Below, one piece after another: positions 61,178 through 64,000 of a stretch of DNA of 64,000 nt. Position numbers and translations under genes: made by a program. Numbering within the stretch: position 1 is the first letter of the stretch; every line of letters starts with the position of its first letter. The DNA is from Candidatus Bathyarchaeia archaeon (GTDB lineage Archaea > Thermoproteota > Bathyarchaeia > Bathyarchaeales > Bathyarchaeaceae), in NCBI GenBank assembly GCA_035283685.1, contig DATETJ010000009.1:1-64000 (forward strand), given 5' to 3'. The notes under the pieces are model-generated. The model was not told where the DNA came from. It saw nothing but the letters and a program-made list of their open reading frames with translations, and did no database searches.

Positions 61178-61252
61178 GCCCCGATAGCTCAGCGGCAGAG
61201 CAACGGTTTCGTAAACCGTAGGTCGCGGGTCCAAATCCCGCCCGGGGCTCCA
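61178..61252 (+). tRNA. tRNA-Thr (anticodon CGT)
   Basis: It folds as a standard cloverleaf: acceptor GCCCCGA against CCGGGGC with an A-C mismatch at the last pair, D-arm GCTC...GAGC, anticodon arm ACGGT-TTCGTAA-ACCGT with CGT at 34-36, and T-arm GCGGG-TCCAAAT-CCCGC. The discriminator is T at 61249, and CCA is encoded at 61250-61252, unlike the tRNA-Leu in this window. Confidence 0.95.
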
Positions 61253-61327
61253 ACGAGTGCCATCTCATGAATCACTTAAATATCAAAAATCACCTCAACA
61301 ACTAGAAAGACTGGAAAGGACAATAAA

Positions 61328-62614
61328 ATGATTCTCGCCCTATTCGAAGATCAAACCTACGAGAACTTCCTTCCAATAACATACATAAGGCCAGTTTACG
61401 AATGCCGAACAGGAATGTTCACCCTGCTCGAACGCACGCAACACTCCTTGCAGGCATCAAGGCTCATCTGCTTCACACGGAAGTATCTCGCGCCAACCCT
61501 GAGGAAGCGAATCACACTTCCCGTGAACGAACCAAACGTTATCGAAGACGATCTTCTTCTGATAAACGGAACTCTAATCTTAGACCAAGGAACCAAACAA
61601 CTCATTCAGAAAAAAATCACCAGCAACACTCTGATGATGCAAAACGGACGAGTAGCCGCTGCGCACCTAAGCCAAAACACAGCTCAAGGGTACGCAGATG
61701 AACTGTGCACACCCCTAACCAGCCAAAGCATAAAGAAACTCTCAAGAAACTGCAAGCAAGTCGAGACTTCAAAACTGCCTTTGCTCACGTACCCATGGGA
61801 GTTAGTAAACCACAACGCAGAACTGATCAAAAGAGACTACACAACTGAAGGAAAAAACGAAACCGAAGGAACAATCGACAGCAAAGCCACCGTCTACGGC
61901 AAGAAAACAGACGTACACGTGGGCAAGAACTCATTCATCGAAGCCCATGTGACTTTAGATGCACGGAGCGGACCCATATACGTTGGTAACGGCACCAATG
62001 TGCAGTCGGGCTCCAGAATCACAGGTCCAGCATACATAGGCGACAAGGTGACAATTGCAAGCGGATTGCTCCGCGAAGGCTGCAGCATCGGACCTGTCTG
62101 CCGGATAGGTGGCGAACTGGAAGAAACAATAATTCAAGGCTACACAAACAAGTATCACACAGGCTTCATAGGCCACGCCTACATCGGCGAATGGGTAAAC
62201 ATAGGAGCAGCCACAACCAACTCAGACCTAAAGAACACATACGGAAACATCCAAGTAGACATACAAGGAAAAAACGTGGACACAGCCACAACCAAAGTAG
62301 GCTGCTTCATAGGAGACCACGCCAAAACATCAATCGGCACACAAATCTACACAGGTAAGAAAATCGGAATTGCATCACACGTGCATGGCTTCGTAACCAA
62401 AGATGTACCTTCATTTACAATATGGTCAGAAAGCCTGGGGTCAAAACCAGCGGAACTCTACCTGAAGTCAGCCATCGAAACACAAAAGCGAGTTATGGCA
62501 AGAAGAAACGTTAAACAGAGCAAAGAAGACATCGAACTGCTCACGAAGCTTTTTGAAATCACCGCCCCAGAACGGAAGAAATCAGGTGTAGCCAGAAAGA
62601 AATTCGCGTTCTAA
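61328..62614 (+). CDS. GlmU-like putative sugar nucleotidyltransferase
   Basis: A 428-residue protein with an N-terminal nucleotidyltransferase-like domain (MILALFEDQTYENFLPITYIRPVYECRTGMFTLLERTQ) of the GlmU-family putative nucleotidyltransferase type. A left-handed beta-helix spans about 190-380, built of hexapeptide repeats (GSRITGPAYIGDKVTIASG, VGCFIGDHAKTSIGT). It probably forms trimers and makes a nucleotide sugar or acetylated sugar phosphate, but classical pyrophosphorylase signature LAGGxGTRL is absent, so catalysis at the first site is uncertain. A helical tail ends the protein. Alone on the plus strand after tRNA-Thr. Confidence 0.85.
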   Translation: MILALFEDQTYENFLPITYIRPVYECRTGMFTLLERTQHSLQASRLICFTRKYLAPTLRKRITLPVNEPNVIEDDLLLINGTLILDQGTKQLIQKKITSNTLMMQNGRVAAAHLSQNTAQGYADELCTPLTSQSIKKLSRNCKQVETSKLPLLTYPWELVNHNAELIKRDYTTEGKNETEGTIDSKATVYGKKTDVHVGKNSFIEAHVTLDARSGPIYVGNGTNVQSGSRITGPAYIGDKVTIASGLLREGCSIGPVCRIGGELEETIIQGYTNKYHTGFIGHAYIGEWVNIGAATTNSDLKNTYGNIQVDIQGKNVDTATTKVGCFIGDHAKTSIGTQIYTGKKIGIASHVHGFVTKDVPSFTIWSESLGSKPAELYLKSAIETQKRVMARRNVKQSKEDIELLTKLFEITAPERKKSGVARKKFAF

Positions 62615-62662
62615 AGCCTGCAGGCTCACCGCTGCTTAAGGTAGATTACTTCCAGAGACGCT

Positions 62663-63400
62663 TCATGAGAGAAGGCGAGCGGTTACACCATCGAATTTCA
62701 CGGTTTTGACTTCGCCTGTCTTAGTGTTCTGGAACTTCACCTTGTAAATGGGGGTGTAAATGATGGCGCGATCAGTGACTTCGAACAGCTCCTTTACTAC
62801 GCGCTTAATCTCAGGGGGTCTCCTCACGATCTTGTTTCGCACGATGTCTATTTCCTCGTTTGGCAGAATCTCGAGCCTCTTGGTTGCTTCGATCTCAGCA
62901 GCGAGTTTCTTAGAATGTTCTTCCGATGGAGCAGAAGGTATGCGTTTAGGTGAGACCTCTCTGCCGTCGGCTGAGAGAACAATGTATGCTTTTGCCTCGT
63001 GAATGAGGCGTTCTTCTCCCTCAATTCGCACTACCTTGCCTACTGGTTCGCTTGAGACCTCAGGCTTGAAGGTTTGATTGAACAATATGACTTCCTGAGC
63101 TTTGTCGTCGACTCTCACGGTGTAAATGCGCCGTCGATAGTAGTCTATGTTGTATCTCCCATCGACAATTACAAACGCTTCATAATCCTTCTCAAATGAC
63201 GCCTGTTGTATCTGGTCCGGGTTAGGTTTCAAAAAGCCAAATTTAACGAAAAGGCGATCTTTGACCTTCTCAGTGGCAAGTTTGATGACGGTTGGATCAA
63301 TGAGAGTCTTGTAAACAATGATCTTTCGATCTGCCAACTTTTCAGGTATGGACTCCATGATGCTAGGAACTGGAACAGTCGCAACTGCCTGCACTGCCAA
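62663..63400 (-). CDS. Conserved-looking archaeal protein of unknown function
   Basis: A 245-residue soluble protein with mixed alpha/beta pattern. Notable stretches are YEAFVIVDGRYNIDYYRRRIYTVRVDD in the first half, a charged helix (EEHSKKLAAEIEATKRLEILP) in the middle, and a C-terminal IYTPIYKVKFQNTKTGEVKTVKFDGVTARLL that looks like a beta-hairpin module. No enzyme motif or membrane segment is visible and I do not recognise a named family. The TTG start at 63400 has GGGTG upstream. Confidence 0.65.
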   Translation of the reverse strand: MAVQAVATVPVPSIMESIPEKLADRKIIVYKTLIDPTVIKLATEKVKDRLFVKFGFLKPNPDQIQQASFEKDYEAFVIVDGRYNIDYYRRRIYTVRVDDKAQEVILFNQTFKPEVSSEPVGKVVRIEGEERLIHEAKAYIVLSADGREVSPKRIPSAPSEEHSKKLAAEIEATKRLEILPNEEIDIVRNKIVRRPPEIKRVVKELFEVTDRAIIYTPIYKVKFQNTKTGEVKTVKFDGVTARLLS

Positions 63401-63602
63401 TCATTTACACCCTAAAGTCAACAGCGCGACATGATTAATAAGTGATTTATGAATTGACGGTAAGTATTAAGCCACTATGGTTCGATTTCCCAAAAGGAAC
63501 TGGCACAATCAATAAACTTGAAGCTATCAAAAAGGAATCTCCTCTGCCATAACCAACCGTCATGGCTCTGGCTCGATTCAGCGGAAATATAGAACTAATC
63601 GC

Positions 63603-63908
63603 TTAACCCATCTTGAAGCCCAAGAAGAAGCCCAGACCGAAGGCGCCCGCGAAAGGCAAGTGCGCAATAATCGGCGTTATCAATTCTGCCGCTTGGCCTG
63701 ACAGACCTAGAGCGCCCGAAACAGAGTCTCCCAGTTCACCATAGTTAACGGTAATGATGCCTCTGTAGCCGAGGTATACAAGTGCGAGTATGAACAAACC
63801 GATTATGACAGCTACGATTTTCATGAACTTCTTCAAAGCGTATCCAGCTATGAATCCTCCAATTCCTCCCACTCCGAGCTGATATGAAAGTGGCGTCAAA
63901 GCGCTCAA
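63603..63908 (-). CDS. FUN14 family membrane protein
   Basis: A 101-residue FUN14-domain protein with two or three membrane segments: YQLGVGGIGGFIAGYALKKFMKIVAVIIGLFILALVYL pattern at the start and FAGAFGLGFFLGFKMG at the end. Members are widespread in archaea and, as FUNDC1, in mitochondria; the archaeal role is unknown. TTG 63908 is supported by GAGGTAAG at proper distance. Confidence 0.88.
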   Translation of the reverse strand: MSALTPLSYQLGVGGIGGFIAGYALKKFMKIVAVIIGLFILALVYLGYRGIITVNYGELGDSVSGALGLSGQAAELITPIIAHLPFAGAFGLGFFLGFKMG

Positions 63909-64000
63909 TGATCTTACCTCGCCTCATAAGTTTAGGCAATCCGTTTTTATGTCTTTTGGATAGCACCTAAACAAATTCCATCTTCGCCGCCTGCTCGGCA

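Noticed and set aside
1-64000. CRISPR array or insertion sequences
   Set aside because: No regularly spaced short repeats, no transposase-like protein and no terminal inverted repeats with target duplications were found by eye.

Overview
The window reads as a chromosomal segment of an uncultured archaeon, most likely a Bathyarchaeia-type lineage of the Thermoproteota. Supporting signs are a PIP-box FEN1, a two-domain CDC48 ATPase, aEF-1beta, a one-domain archaeal winged-helix regulator, a FUN14 protein, MtrH/corrinoid methyl-transfer proteins, TATA-like boxes, frequent TTG/GTG starts and the absence of clearly bacterial housekeeping genes. The lineage is inference; no rRNA is present. Two tRNAs are visible: Leu(CAG) on the minus strand and Thr(CGT) on the plus strand.

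Layout. 1-5.7 kb: small accessory genes (DUF998 membrane protein, GNAT acetyltransferase, FMN reductase, two VOC proteins, a secreted GH113-like glycosidase). 5.7-15.6 kb: a self-contained molybdoenzyme island. It holds MoeA, a TorD-type chaperone, a Tat-exported tetrathionate/polysulfide-reductase-like catalytic subunit, a one-chain fusion of NrfD-type membrane subunit and four-cluster ferredoxin, a MOT1-like molybdate transporter, two TatA and TatC. 15.8-23.7 kb: a regulator, a decayed RadA-like protein, a coiled-coil membrane protein, UppP, a nucleotidyltransferase, tRNA-Leu with a duplicated 3' end, CDC48 and aEF-1beta.

23.9-40.0 kb: a catabolic cluster around corrinoid methyl transfer. 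It has three MttB-superfamily methyltransferases without pyrrolysine (one frameshifted), a corrinoid protein, an MtrH-like methyltransferase, two paralogous saccharopine-dehydrogenase-like oxidoreductases, a beta-keto acid cleavage enzyme, an aminotransferase, an N-acyl-D-amino-acid deacylase-like amidohydrolase, an M20 hydrolase with an altered metal site and a putative metallopeptidase. Together these could unmask, demethylate and cleave an N-methylated amino-acid-like compound and pass methyl groups to tetrahydromethanopterin.

40.3-53.6 kb: the most striking region. Two dipeptide/oligopeptide-type ABC permeases sit beside a substrate-binding protein that ends in a dockerin and whose lobe motifs appear in permuted order. 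Six further surface proteins follow, carrying cohesin and/or dockerin modules with PKD, CARDB and beta-propeller domains; three are membrane anchored. This looks like a cell-surface docking system in which a nutrient-binding protein and a propeller protein are held on cohesin anchors.

53.8-64 kb: housekeeping and small genes: zinc-ribbon protein, FEN1, MetE-like protein, ThiL, aldo/keto reductase, a membrane protein, tRNA-Thr, a GlmU-like nucleotidyltransferase and a FUN14 protein. Among them are a zinc-ribbon pseudogene and a 53-residue zinc-finger gene.
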